DNA of 20,244 nt. Origin: JAJFTV01 sp964426355. GTDB lineage: Bacteria; Chloroflexota; Anaerolineae; Anaerolineales; Anaerolineaceae. The notes under the pieces were generated by a model. The model saw only the letters and a program-made list of their open reading frames with translations, made no database searches and was not told the origin of the DNA. Location of the stretch: assembly GCA_964426355.1 (NCBI GenBank), contig CAYRRA010000076.1, positions 1-20,244 of the forward strand, written 5' to 3'. Positions within the stretch are counted from its first letter, which is position 1. Each line of letters begins with the position of its first letter. The position numbers and the translations under genes were made by a program. Of the stretch, positions 1 through 7,534 are shown piece after piece.

Positions 1-623
1 GCTGGAGAATTGTCTCGAGCGGACCGGACTGCCTCAACGACATCGACAGTTTTGCTGGTTACCCCGGTATGCGCTACAAGAAATTGAAGCGGTTCTGCCA
101 CAGCGAGCGTTTCGACCACACGTTGGCGGATGAAAAAGATAGGCTGCGCATAGGCGATAACGGAGTTGTCGACCCCAGACGGAAAACCGTGATAGAGTTT
201 TTCAACTTCAAATGCCAATGAAGAGACCTCAGCATTGGAAGGCGCTTTCCCAAGAAATTGCATAATGGCTCGGATCATTGATACGGAAACTGCCGTGCCG
301 GACCCCAGACCTGATGCGATTGGAATATCTGATTTGATTTTGATTTTCATTGCAGGAAAATGATCGATGTCCAGATATTTCTGAATGATCATGAATGTGC
401 AGAAGAATGGATGCGTTTCCGGCAGGTCATGTAATTCAGATTCCAATCCAATATCGGGCGCCAGTATTCTTACCTGACCTGTAGGGGCGGTTGGAGCAGC
501 AAGGATATACACAACAGCCTTCTTTTGATGAACAGGTATTGCGATGGCAGGTTGACCGTATACAACGGCATGTTCACCGAACAGGATGATTTTTCCAGGG
601 GCAGAGGAAGAAACAGATGGCAT
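1..623 (-). CDS. mvk: Mevalonate kinase (3' end beyond window)
   Basis: Phosphorylates mevalonate to 5-phosphomevalonate with ATP in the cytoplasm, an early step of the mevalonate route to isoprenoids. The visible 207 residues carry the GHMP-kinase signatures of this enzyme. They are an N-terminal APGKIILFGEHAVVYG block (residues 8-23), the glycine/serine phosphate loop IPIASGLGSGTAVS (100-113), and EKLYHGFPSGVDN (141-153), where D152 is the expected catalytic aspartate and E141 the likely metal ligand. HTGVTSKT (185-192) matches the region after the loop; most homologues have D where this one has H185. Family members are about 300 residues, so roughly the last third lies outside the window. 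The ATG follows the stop of the upstream UbiA-family gene by two bases, with no Shine-Dalgarno sequence, so translational coupling is likely. Phosphomevalonate kinase is a less likely alternative, because the first motif is typical of mevalonate kinase. Confidence 0.93.
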   Translation of the reverse strand, partial: MPSVSSSAPGKIILFGEHAVVYGQPAIAIPVHQKKAVVYILAAPTAPTGQVRILAPDIGLESELHDLPETHPFFCTFMIIQKYLDIDHFPAMKIKIKSDIPIASGLGSGTAVSVSMIRAIMQFLGKAPSNAEVSSLAFEVEKLYHGFPSGVDNSVIAYAQPIFFIRQRVVETLAVAEPLQFLVAHTGVTSKTVDVVEAVRSARDNSP

Positions 624-625
624 TT

Positions 626-1498
626 CTATTTGAGAATGTAGAAAATGATGAGGATAAAAATACCCCATGAAACAAAGGTGACCTGCAAGGGGCGGTCTGT
701 TAATACCAGTTCCTCAGGGGCGCCGCCTTGTTCTTTGACCTGTATCAGATACAGGTAGCGAAAAATACCGTACAGAACAAATGGGATGGTCAACATCATG
801 CCATGGTTTTCCGGTAAATTTGGAGCAGAAAAGGTGTATAGGCTGTACGCTATGATGGTGGTACCCGAAACAATCGTAATCAGTTGATCCAGGAATGGAA
901 TTGTATAACCATCCAGCACTTTACGGTGAATGTGTGCATTACTGCTCAAAGTTGAAAGTTCTGTACGGCGTTTACCCAAACCGATGAAGAGTGCCAGGAG
1001 GGTGGTTACCACGTATAACCAGGGTGAAAAGCGCTCAACGGTGATTATGGTCACACCAGCTGCAACACGAAGAACATACCCTGATGCCAGTATCATGACA
1101 TCGAGGATGGGAATATGTTTTAACCATTTTGAATAAAACAAATTGATAACGAGATATGCAACGCAGATGACACCAAAGCCTTTGGATAGAAAAAACGCGG
1201 GAATGATGGTAGCAACAATCAGAAAAACAGCAACAAAAGAGGCTGTTTTAACCGAAATTTTGCCCGATGCTATCGGTCGGTTTCGTTTGGTTGGGTGGTT
1301 GCGGTCTGCTTCACGGTCGGCGATATCATTAAAAATGTAAATACTACTGGAGAGAAGCGAAAACAGGATAACCGCCAGGATGGTTCTGAGCAAGCCATCC
1401 ATGCTTGTTAGCTGCCGGTCAAAAACGAGGGCAGCAAAGAGGAAAATATTTTTTGTCCACTGACGTGGTCTTAATGATTTAAACAAGCCCTGGAGCAT
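626..1498 (-). CDS. UbiA-family prenyltransferase, decaprenyl-phosphate phosphoribosyltransferase-like
   Basis: Integral membrane enzyme of 290 residues. The closest recognisable family is decaprenyl-phosphate 5-phosphoribosyltransferase (Rv3806c type), which joins PRPP to a polyprenyl phosphate to give polyprenyl-phosphoryl-5-phosphoribose, precursor of lipid-linked ribose and arabinose donors. The sequence shows the family N-terminus LRPRQWTKNIFLFAALVF (residues 9-26), the first aspartate-rich motif NDIADREAD (N57, D58, D61, D65) followed by HPTKRNRPIASG (68-79), and the second cluster YSKWLKH...ILD (122-133) with R144. About eight to nine hydrophobic segments are visible. The ATG is the only start, because an in-frame stop lies five codons upstream. 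No good Shine-Dalgarno sequence precedes it. It is divergent from tlyA and sits two bases before mevalonate kinase, which fits a polyprenyl-related role. Another UbiA activity (quinone or geranylgeranyl transfer) is possible, but the N-terminus argues against it. Confidence 0.85.
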   Translation of the reverse strand: MLQGLFKSLRPRQWTKNIFLFAALVFDRQLTSMDGLLRTILAVILFSLLSSSIYIFNDIADREADRNHPTKRNRPIASGKISVKTASFVAVFLIVATIIPAFFLSKGFGVICVAYLVINLFYSKWLKHIPILDVMILASGYVLRVAAGVTIITVERFSPWLYVVTTLLALFIGLGKRRTELSTLSSNAHIHRKVLDGYTIPFLDQLITIVSGTTIIAYSLYTFSAPNLPENHGMMLTIPFVLYGIFRYLYLIQVKEQGGAPEELVLTDRPLQVTFVSWGIFILIIFYILK

Positions 1499-1502
1499 GG
1501 CG

Positions 1503-1516
1503 TTATGATATCATAA
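1503..1516. promoter_or_regulatory. Perfect 14-bp palindrome in the divergent ubiA-like/tlyA spacer
   Basis: TTATGATATCATAA is its own reverse complement. It lies in the 65-bp gap between the divergent UbiA-family gene and tlyA and overlaps the -10-like hexamer proposed for the minus-strand gene, where a dimeric repressor would block transcription. The composition is AT-rich, so chance is a real alternative. No second copy was noticed in the other gene gaps. Confidence 0.3.
1505..1510 (-). promoter_or_regulatory. Candidate -10 element for the UbiA-family gene, leaderless arrangement
   Basis: On the minus strand TATCAT is followed by exactly six bases and then the ATG. This is the spacing expected if transcription starts at or next to the start codon. 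No Shine-Dalgarno sequence is present at a usable distance and no convincing -35 box is visible. AT-rich DNA gives many such matches, so confidence is modest. Confidence 0.35.
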
Positions 1517-1551
1517 TTTCCTTACTTTTATCCTTTTTTTTCAGTATGGCG

Positions 1552-1557
1552 TAAAAT
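1552..1557 (+). promoter_or_regulatory. Candidate -10 element for tlyA, leaderless arrangement
   Basis: TAAAAT is followed by six bases and then the tlyA ATG, the same geometry as the divergent gene on the other strand. An in-frame stop directly upstream (TGA at 1558-1560) excludes a longer TlyA. No Shine-Dalgarno sequence and no clear -35 box are seen. Confidence 0.4.
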
Positions 1558-1563
1558 TGAGTC

Positions 1564-2370
1564 ATGAAAAAAGTCCGATTGGATTTGCTGATGCTTGAGA
1601 GAGGGCTGGTCGGGAGCCGTTCTCAGGTACAACGGTTAATCATGGCGGGTCAGGTACGTGTAGATGGGCAGGTTGTATTGAAGCCTTCTGCCCAGGTTTT
1701 TCCCGAATCTGAGATAACGATTGAGACGGGTCAAAAGTACGTGTCTCGAGGCGGTGAGAAACTGGAGGGAGCGCTTAATCACTTTAACCTGTTAGACCTG
1801 GAGGGGATGGTCTGTGCCGATGTCGGTGCTTCGACAGGCGGTTTCAGTGATTGCCTGCTGCAACATGGCGCCAGCCATGTCTATGCAATAGATGTCGGGC
1901 ATCATATCCTGCATTGGAAAATCAGAAACGATGAACGAGTCATTGTTATGGAGGGCACAAACGCGCGGTTTATTGAATCCCTCGATGAGAAAATTGATTT
2001 AGCGACGATTGATGTCTCATTTATTTCCCTCCAAGTTATCCTTCCGGTTGTGAAGCGGTGGTTGAAGGAGGACACCGGGGCGATCATTGCGTTAATAAAA
2101 CCGCAGTTTGAAGCCGGGAAAAAAGAAGCCGCCCGCGGTAAGGGTGTGATACGTGATCCATTGGTGCATCGTGAGGTTTTGATTCGCGTCCTGACTTTTG
2201 CACAGAGCGAAGGTTTTCAGGTGCAAGGCATCATCTATTCTCCGCTTTTAGGACCGAAAGGAAACGTTGAATTTCTAACCTTTTTATCTTTAAGGATTCT
2301 CACCCAGCAGGATATTCCATCCCTCGTAGATGATTTGTTGGCAGACGAGATGAAAACGCAGTTAGAGTAA
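1564..2370 (+). CDS. tlyA: TlyA family 16S/23S rRNA (cytidine-2'-O)-methyltransferase
   Basis: Methylates ribose 2'-OH of cytidines in rRNA using SAM. In mycobacteria the targets are C1409 of 16S and C1920 of 23S rRNA, which also affects capreomycin sensitivity. The 268-residue protein has an N-terminal S4 RNA-binding domain (about residues 4-62) and an FtsJ/RrmJ-type Rossmann methyltransferase domain (about 60-245). The SAM-binding loop is DVGASTGGF (86-94). The K-D-K-E catalytic tetrad appears complete as K66 (RGGEKLEG), D150 (IDVSFISL), K179 (ALIKPQFEAG) and E236 (GNVEF). Its length matches the longer TlyA form of Mycobacterium. It starts divergently from the UbiA-family gene and is followed by lepA after 83 bp, so the pair forms a small translation-related group. 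Some homologues are annotated as hemolysins, a historical misnomer. Confidence 0.95.
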   Translation: MKKVRLDLLMLERGLVGSRSQVQRLIMAGQVRVDGQVVLKPSAQVFPESEITIETGQKYVSRGGEKLEGALNHFNLLDLEGMVCADVGASTGGFSDCLLQHGASHVYAIDVGHHILHWKIRNDERVIVMEGTNARFIESLDEKIDLATIDVSFISLQVILPVVKRWLKEDTGAIIALIKPQFEAGKKEAARGKGVIRDPLVHREVLIRVLTFAQSEGFQVQGIIYSPLLGPKGNVEFLTFLSLRILTQQDIPSLVDDLLADEMKTQLE

Positions 2371-2436
2371 AAAATGAATACAGGAGAATATACGTTTGTA
2401 CCTGAAAAGCTGTATAACTGTTTCTTTAATTTAGGG

Positions 2437-2442
2437 TATACT
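2437..2442 (+). promoter_or_regulatory. Candidate -10 element upstream of lepA
   Basis: TATACT matches the -10 consensus at five of six positions and ends 11 bases before the lepA ATG, implying a 5' leader of only a few bases. There is no Shine-Dalgarno sequence before lepA and no obvious -35 box at 16-18 bp. It would allow lepA and the following glycan genes to be transcribed independently of tlyA. Confidence 0.4.
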
Positions 2443-2453
2443 ACAAGCCGATT

Positions 2454-4253
2454 ATGACAGACCATATTCGTAATTTTTGTATTATTGCGCATATTGACCA
2501 CGGGAAATCCACGCTGGCAGACCGTTTGCTTCAGGCTACTGGGACCATCTCAGAACGGGAAATGATGGAGCAGGTTTTGGACAGCATGGACCTGGAACGC
2601 GAAAAGGGTGTCACCATCAAGGCTTCAGCCGTTCGGATGAACTATCCAGCGAAAAATGGTGAAGTCTACTCGTTGAATTTGATTGATACCCCCGGGCATG
2701 TTGATTTTAACTACGAGGTGAGCCGGGCACTGGCTGCCTGTGAAGGCGCTCTGCTTATCGTTGATGCGACACAAGGGATTGAGGCACAAACTCTTGCCAA
2801 TCTTTTCCTCGCCCTGGAAGCTGACCTTGTGATTGTTCCGATTATCAACAAGATTGATTTGATTTCTGCAAGACCGGATGAGATAGCAGATGATATCAGT
2901 AATCTGCTGGGTGGAGACCCGGATGAAATCATTCGCGTTTCTGCCAAAGAAGGGACAAACATTGACAAGGTGCTTGAGGCGGTTATTGAGCGGATTCCAC
3001 CACCACCCGATGCTAAAGATCAACCCCTGCGGGCACTTGTGTTTGATTCCCATTACGATTCTTATAAAGGGGTTGTGGCTTATGTGCGCGTTAAAGACGG
3101 AGTCATCCCCAAAAATACGCGTTTACGGGCGATGTCGACAGGTGTTGATTTACTGCCGGTAGAAGTGGGGTATTTCTCGCCGATGATGAAACCTGTTGAT
3201 ATGTTACAGACCGGACAGGTTGGATATGTAGCAACGGGACTGAAAACGATTCGTGATTGCCGAGTCGGTGATACGATTACCCTTTCCTCTGATCCTGCTG
3301 ACCAGGTACTGCCTGGATATCAACAGGTGAAACCCATGGTGTACGCCGGAATTTACCCGGTTGAGGGCGAAGACTACCCGGATTTGCGTGAATCGCTTGA
3401 AAAACTGCAATTGAACGATGCTTCGTTGGTTTATGAACCTGAGACGTCTCAGGCATTGAATTTCGGCTTCCGGTGTGGTTTTTTGGGACTTTTTCACATG
3501 GAAATCATCCAGGAGCGATTGGAGCGTGAATATGACCTGGATATTGTCGTAACTGCTCCTTCGGTGGAGTATGAAGTGATTACTCTGGATGAGCAACTCA
3601 CCAGGGTCGATTCGCCTGCGAAATTGCCGGACGAGAGCATCATCAAAGAAATTCGTGAGCCGTGGATGCGTTTACTGGTCTTTAGTCCGACCGAATATTA
3701 CGGAACGATTATGGAACTGGTTCGAAAACGGCGCGGTATTTATGTTGAGGAAGAATACCCTGCCCCGAACAGAGTTCAATTGACGTATGAAATTCCACTG
3801 TCTGAGATGATTGTTAATTTCTTTGATGAGCTAAAATCACGGACGCGCGGTTACGCCTCGATGGATTATCAATTCCTTGAGTACCGTCCTGAAAAATTAG
3901 TAAAACTTGAACTATTGGTTAACGGTGACCCGGTGGATGCCTTTGCGTCCATTGTGCATAAAGAGCATGCCTATCATAAAGGACAACGCCTGGTAACAAA
4001 ATTAAAGGAGTTGATCCCGCGTCAGTTGTTTGAGGTTCCGATTCAAGCAGTTGCGAGCGGAAGGGTAATCTCAAGAGCGAACATCAAAGCGATGCGAAAA
4101 GACGTGCTTGCCAAATGCTATGGCGGTGACATCACCCGCAAACGTAAGTTGTTAGAGAAACAAAAACGCGGCAAGAAGCGCATGAAAATGGTTGGCAGTG
4201 TTGAAATCCCTCAAGAAGCATTTATGGCAGCATTAAAGCTGGAGGATGAATGA
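2454..4253 (+). CDS. lepA: Elongation factor 4 (LepA), ribosome-associated GTPase
   Basis: Translational GTPase that binds ribosomes and is implicated in back-translocation, initiation or ribosome biogenesis under stress. It has 599 residues, the same length as E. coli LepA. G1 is AHIDHGKST (residues 12-20), switch I is around EREKGVTIKA (48-57), G3 is DTPGHVDF (78-85) and G4 is NKID (132-135). The EF-G-like domains II, III and V follow, for example GFRCGFLGLFHMEIIQERLE, and the LepA-specific C-terminal domain ends with VEIPQEAFMAALK. The stop TGA overlaps the ATG of the next membrane-protein gene (ATGA at 4250-4253). lepA is thus translationally linked to a glycan gene cluster, unlike the lepA-lepB pairing of E. 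coli. No sign of degeneration. Confidence 0.98.
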   Translation: MTDHIRNFCIIAHIDHGKSTLADRLLQATGTISEREMMEQVLDSMDLEREKGVTIKASAVRMNYPAKNGEVYSLNLIDTPGHVDFNYEVSRALAACEGALLIVDATQGIEAQTLANLFLALEADLVIVPIINKIDLISARPDEIADDISNLLGGDPDEIIRVSAKEGTNIDKVLEAVIERIPPPPDAKDQPLRALVFDSHYDSYKGVVAYVRVKDGVIPKNTRLRAMSTGVDLLPVEVGYFSPMMKPVDMLQTGQVGYVATGLKTIRDCRVGDTITLSSDPADQVLPGYQQVKPMVYAGIYPVEGEDYPDLRESLEKLQLNDASLVYEPETSQALNFGFRCGFLGLFHMEIIQERLEREYDLDIVVTAPSVEYEVITLDEQLTRVDSPAKLPDESIIKEIREPWMRLLVFSPTEYYGTIMELVRKRRGIYVEEEYPAPNRVQLTYEIPLSEMIVNFFDELKSRTRGYASMDYQFLEYRPEKLVKLELLVNGDPVDAFASIVHKEHAYHKGQRLVTKLKELIPRQLFEVPIQAVASGRVISRANIKAMRKDVLAKCYGGDITRKRKLLEKQKRGKKRMKMVGSVEIPQEAFMAALKLEDE

Positions 4254-5296
4254 AAGAAAAAACCAGCTTTTCCTGGCGGGAGTGGGGACGCTGGATACCC
4301 GGTGTCATCATCAGTGCTATTGCCATTTATGCCATATTTCACCTGGTGAGCTGGAAGGATTTAGGTACTTCTTTCCGATCCATCCGGCTGGTTTTTGTTC
4401 TGCCTGGGCTGTTGATCGTCTTTTTGTGGCTGATGGCGCGTGCCCTTGCGATGAAGGTGATTCTCTCTGGGAAGCCCACTATCTGGCAGACATTTCGAGC
4501 GATTAATATCGGATATTTGTTGAACAACCTGCTTCCCCTCAGGGCTGGTGAGTTTGGGAAAGCGATTATCCTGGGAAAATCCAGCAAACTGGGCATGTCC
4601 TATATTCTTTCTGCCATCGTAATTGAGCGTGCCTTTGATTTAATATTCGCTGCAGCCTTTTTGCTGGTTGCACTGCCGTTTGTCTTTGAAATGGATTGGA
4701 TTAAACCGGTCGCGATAGGTGTGCTGGCGGTTGTTGTTGCAGGTATTTTTTTGTTGTATCTCGCAGCAAGAAATTCGGCATTCATTCAAAATTGGGTAAA
4801 AAAGGTTGGGTCAAAATGGGGATGGGTGGAAAAACTGGTTTTACCTCAAATGGAATCATTTTTCACTGGTCTGCAAATTCTAACCAACCCTCGACAATTT
4901 TTATTAAGTTTGGTGATGATCGGTCTATCCTGGGTACTTGCGATAGGGCTGTATTTTATAATGTTATATTCCATCGTACCAGCTCCCAAATTATATTGGG
5001 GGATCTTTATTAACTCAGTGTTGGCGATGGGAATTGCCCTGCCTTCAGCCCCGGCAGCGTTGGGTGTTTTTGAAGCGTCTATTGTTGCTGGGCTTAAAGT
5101 ACTGGGGGTGGGATATTCAACTGCTCTGGCATACGCTGTGGTGATGCACTTCTTGCAGGTTGCGTTTACCGGTATTATCGGTTTTTGGAGCCTGACACAT
5201 GAAAGGCAATCCATCGGCTCGTTGTTCTCATCTGCAAGGAAAAAAGATTCCAACCAGGAAACGGATCTCGCTATCATCACAGGGAGAACAGAATGA
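4250..5296 (+). CDS. Flippase-like integral membrane protein (LPG synthase TM / UPF0104 family)
   Basis: Polytopic membrane protein of 348 residues with about eight hydrophobic segments. It belongs to the family of MprF-type flippase domains, YbhN and archaeal AglD-like proteins. Family motifs seen are LNNLLPLRAGEFGKA (residues 91-105), ERAFD (126-130) and PSAPAALGVFE (265-275), corresponding to the usual P-R-G-E, ERxxD and PGxxGxxE blocks. No lysyl-transfer domain is attached, so it is the membrane part only; members are proposed to move or handle lipid-linked substrates, but the activity is not proven for most. The ATG overlaps the lepA stop and has a strong GGAGG at 4241-4245; its own stop overlaps the next ATG by four bases. 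Context points to translocation or modification of a lipid-linked glycan. Confidence 0.85.
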   Translation: MKEKTSFSWREWGRWIPGVIISAIAIYAIFHLVSWKDLGTSFRSIRLVFVLPGLLIVFLWLMARALAMKVILSGKPTIWQTFRAINIGYLLNNLLPLRAGEFGKAIILGKSSKLGMSYILSAIVIERAFDLIFAAAFLLVALPFVFEMDWIKPVAIGVLAVVVAGIFLLYLAARNSAFIQNWVKKVGSKWGWVEKLVLPQMESFFTGLQILTNPRQFLLSLVMIGLSWVLAIGLYFIMLYSIVPAPKLYWGIFINSVLAMGIALPSAPAALGVFEASIVAGLKVLGVGYSTALAYAVVMHFLQVAFTGIIGFWSLTHERQSIGSLFSSARKKDSNQETDLAIITGRTE

Positions 5297-6333
5297 CAAA
5301 AAATTACCTGGTAACCGGTGGAGCAGGTTTCATCGGTTCCAATTATGCGGCAAGATTAATTGAACGCGGAGAGAATGTAACCATCTACGACAATTTGTCC
5401 AGACCAGGTTCCAGCAAGAATATTCAATGGCTGAGGGCACGGTTTGGAAAAGATTCATTCAAACTGGTTCAAGGGGATATCCGCGATTTTGAACTGCTGA
5501 AGCAAAATGTTCCCGGTATGGATGTAATCGCTCACCTGGCGGGACAGGTTGCGGTAACGACATCGGTTACTAACCCGCGGGAAGATTTTGAAATTAACGC
5601 ATTGGGCACCTTTAATGTACTCGAAGCGGTCAGGTTAACGGGCGGGCAGCCAGTGGTGATTTATTCCTCCACCAATAAGGTCTATGGCGGAATGGAAGAT
5701 GTGCGCATTGTGGAAGAAAGCGACTATTACCGCTATCAGGATTTTCCTTTTGGTATTTCCGAAGATCAACCGCTTGATTTTCATTCGCCGTATGGCTGTT
5801 CTAAAGGTGCTGGCGATCAATATATGCGCGACTACCACCGAATTTATGAAATCCCAACGATTGTCTTTCGGCAGAGCTGTATCTACGGGACGCGCCAGTT
5901 TGGGGTTGAGGATCAGGGTTTTCTGGCATGGTTTGTGATTGCCGCAGTAACCAACAAGCCCATCACAATCTATGGAGATGGAAAGCAGGTACGCGATATT
6001 CTCTTTGTGGAAGACCTGCTCAGTGCTTATGACCTGGGCGTGAAGAAAATTGATCAGACAGCCGGACAAATTTTCAATATCGGTGGTGGTCACCTGAATA
6101 CACTTTCCATCTGGAGTCAATTTTCAGCATTATTGGAGAATCATCTCGGCAGGAAAGTTGACTATCAAACCGCTGATTGGCGACCTGGCGACCAGCTTGT
6201 GTATGTTTCCAATATCAACAAGGCACGAAAATGGTTGGACTGGGAACCGAAGGTGTCGGTTGAACAAGGGATTAAGATTTTATACGACTGGGTGAATGGC
6301 AATATTCCTTTATTCAGATCGAACGAGTCTTAA
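5293..6333 (+). CDS. NAD-dependent epimerase, CDP-paratose 2-epimerase-like
   Basis: Extended short-chain dehydrogenase/reductase of 346 residues acting on a nucleotide sugar in the cytoplasm. The Rossmann motif is GGAGFIG (residues 9-15) and the catalytic pair is Y167 and K171 in YGCSK. Details match CDP-paratose (CDP-tyvelose) 2-epimerase RfbE more than UDP-galactose 4-epimerase: YDNLSRPGS near the cofactor site, HLAGQVAVTTSVTNP (81-95), SSTNKVYG (125-132), LDFHSPYGCSKGAGDQY (161-177), RQFGVEDQG and FNIGGG. CDP-paratose 2-epimerase inverts C2 of CDP-paratose to give CDP-tyvelose. The genes that would make CDP-paratose are not in the window, so the true substrate may be another CDP- or UDP-sugar. 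It starts inside the end of the flippase-like gene (ATGA overlap) with an AGGGAG ribosome site. Confidence 0.82.
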   Translation: MTKNYLVTGGAGFIGSNYAARLIERGENVTIYDNLSRPGSSKNIQWLRARFGKDSFKLVQGDIRDFELLKQNVPGMDVIAHLAGQVAVTTSVTNPREDFEINALGTFNVLEAVRLTGGQPVVIYSSTNKVYGGMEDVRIVEESDYYRYQDFPFGISEDQPLDFHSPYGCSKGAGDQYMRDYHRIYEIPTIVFRQSCIYGTRQFGVEDQGFLAWFVIAAVTNKPITIYGDGKQVRDILFVEDLLSAYDLGVKKIDQTAGQIFNIGGGHLNTLSIWSQFSALLENHLGRKVDYQTADWRPGDQLVYVSNINKARKWLDWEPKVSVEQGIKILYDWVNGNIPLFRSNES

Positions 6334-7494
6334 ATGAAAATCCTCTCGGTGCTTACCTATTACAGACCTCATACCAGCGGCTTGACCATTTATGCCGAAA
6401 GGTTGGCAAAAGCATGGGCGCTGCGTGGGCATGATGTTACTGTTTTGACCTCACAATTTGATGCTACCCTTCCATCCGAAGAAATGCGAGACGGGGTTCG
6501 TATTGTTCGTGCTCCTGTGCTTTTTCGAATTAGCAAAGGCGTCATTATGCCGACTTTCGGGCTTCTCGCCAGCCGGCAGGTTTTAGAAAACGATTGGATC
6601 CAATTACATTTACCCCAATTTGATGCTGCTGGTATTGCATTAAGGGGACGATTGTTAAAAAAACCAACGGTAATTACCTACCATTGCGATTTACTGATGC
6701 CTAAAGGTTTGTTGAGCCAAACAGCCAACTTCGCAGTAACTTTTATGAATCGCCTGGCTGCACGTTTTACACATCGTTTCGTTGCTTATACTCGCGATTA
6801 TGCAGAGCATTCTATACTGCTGAAAAAATACATTGATAAAGTACAGGTCATTCTTCCACCGGTTGAGCTTCCAGCCACGACACCAGACGCCATAAAAACT
6901 TTTCGCGACAGGTATAACCCTGAAAACCGAAAACCAGTGATTGGCATGGCGACACGATTCGCTTCTGAAAAAGGTGTTGAGATATTGCTGAGCGCTTTAC
7001 CTGAGATTCTTAAAACACACCCATCTGCGATGGTCTGGTTTGCTGGTGCGTATCAAAATATCATGGGCGAAGAGGGGTATTACCAAAGGCTCGCTCCACA
7101 AATTGATGCGTATATCCGTGCCGGTCAGTGGAAATTCTTGGGCAATTTAAACCCGGATGAGATTGCCGCTTATTACCCCAATATTGATTTGCTGGTTGTT
7201 CCCAGCCTGAATTCGACGGAAGCCTTTGGTCTTGTTCAAGTTGAAGCGATGCTGAATGGTAAACCGACCATTGCTTCAGATTTGCCCGGTGTTCGCCAAC
7301 CTCCCCAGATGCATCAAATGGGCAGGGTGGTTCCTATCGGGGATGCACAGGCACTGGCTAATGCCGCGAATGAGATACTGGCGCATCCTGAAGAATATGA
7401 GGCAGATATCGCTGAAATTGCCCGGCAGTATAACCCGTTCACCATTGCAGGGCAATATGAAGAATTATTTGCTGAAATCCAAAAGGACCTTTAA
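6334..7494 (+). CDS. Glycosyltransferase family 4 (GT-B fold)
   Basis: Retaining glycosyltransferase of 386 residues that transfers a sugar from a nucleotide-sugar donor, probably onto a lipid-linked or glycan acceptor at the cytoplasmic face of the membrane. The N-terminal domain begins MKILSVLTYYRPHTSG with the glycine-containing acceptor loop (residues 15-17) and has the typical RGHDVTVLTS strand. The C-terminal domain carries GMATRFASEKGVE and the donor-site EX7E motif, with E296 in STEAFG and E304 in VQVEAM, followed by GKPTIASDLPGVR. No membrane segment is evident. The ATG directly follows the stop of the epimerase gene with no gap and no clear Shine-Dalgarno sequence, which suggests translational coupling. 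Donor and acceptor cannot be deduced. Confidence 0.92.
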   Translation: MKILSVLTYYRPHTSGLTIYAERLAKAWALRGHDVTVLTSQFDATLPSEEMRDGVRIVRAPVLFRISKGVIMPTFGLLASRQVLENDWIQLHLPQFDAAGIALRGRLLKKPTVITYHCDLLMPKGLLSQTANFAVTFMNRLAARFTHRFVAYTRDYAEHSILLKKYIDKVQVILPPVELPATTPDAIKTFRDRYNPENRKPVIGMATRFASEKGVEILLSALPEILKTHPSAMVWFAGAYQNIMGEEGYYQRLAPQIDAYIRAGQWKFLGNLNPDEIAAYYPNIDLLVVPSLNSTEAFGLVQVEAMLNGKPTIASDLPGVRQPPQMHQMGRVVPIGDAQALANAANEILAHPEEYEADIAEIARQYNPFTIAGQYEELFAEIQKDL

Positions 7495-7534
7495 TCGTCA
7501 ATAAATACTGAAACCATCTGAAAGAATATTTGAC

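Noticed and set aside
2625..3053. Open frame of 142 codons on the minus strand inside lepA
   Set aside because: It lies opposite a highly conserved GTPase sequence, has no recognisable domain and no ribosome site; a mirror effect of the lepA codons.
5635..6120. Open frame of 161 codons on the minus strand inside the epimerase gene
   Set aside because: The plus-strand protein has full catalytic motifs; the reverse frame has none and low-complexity composition.
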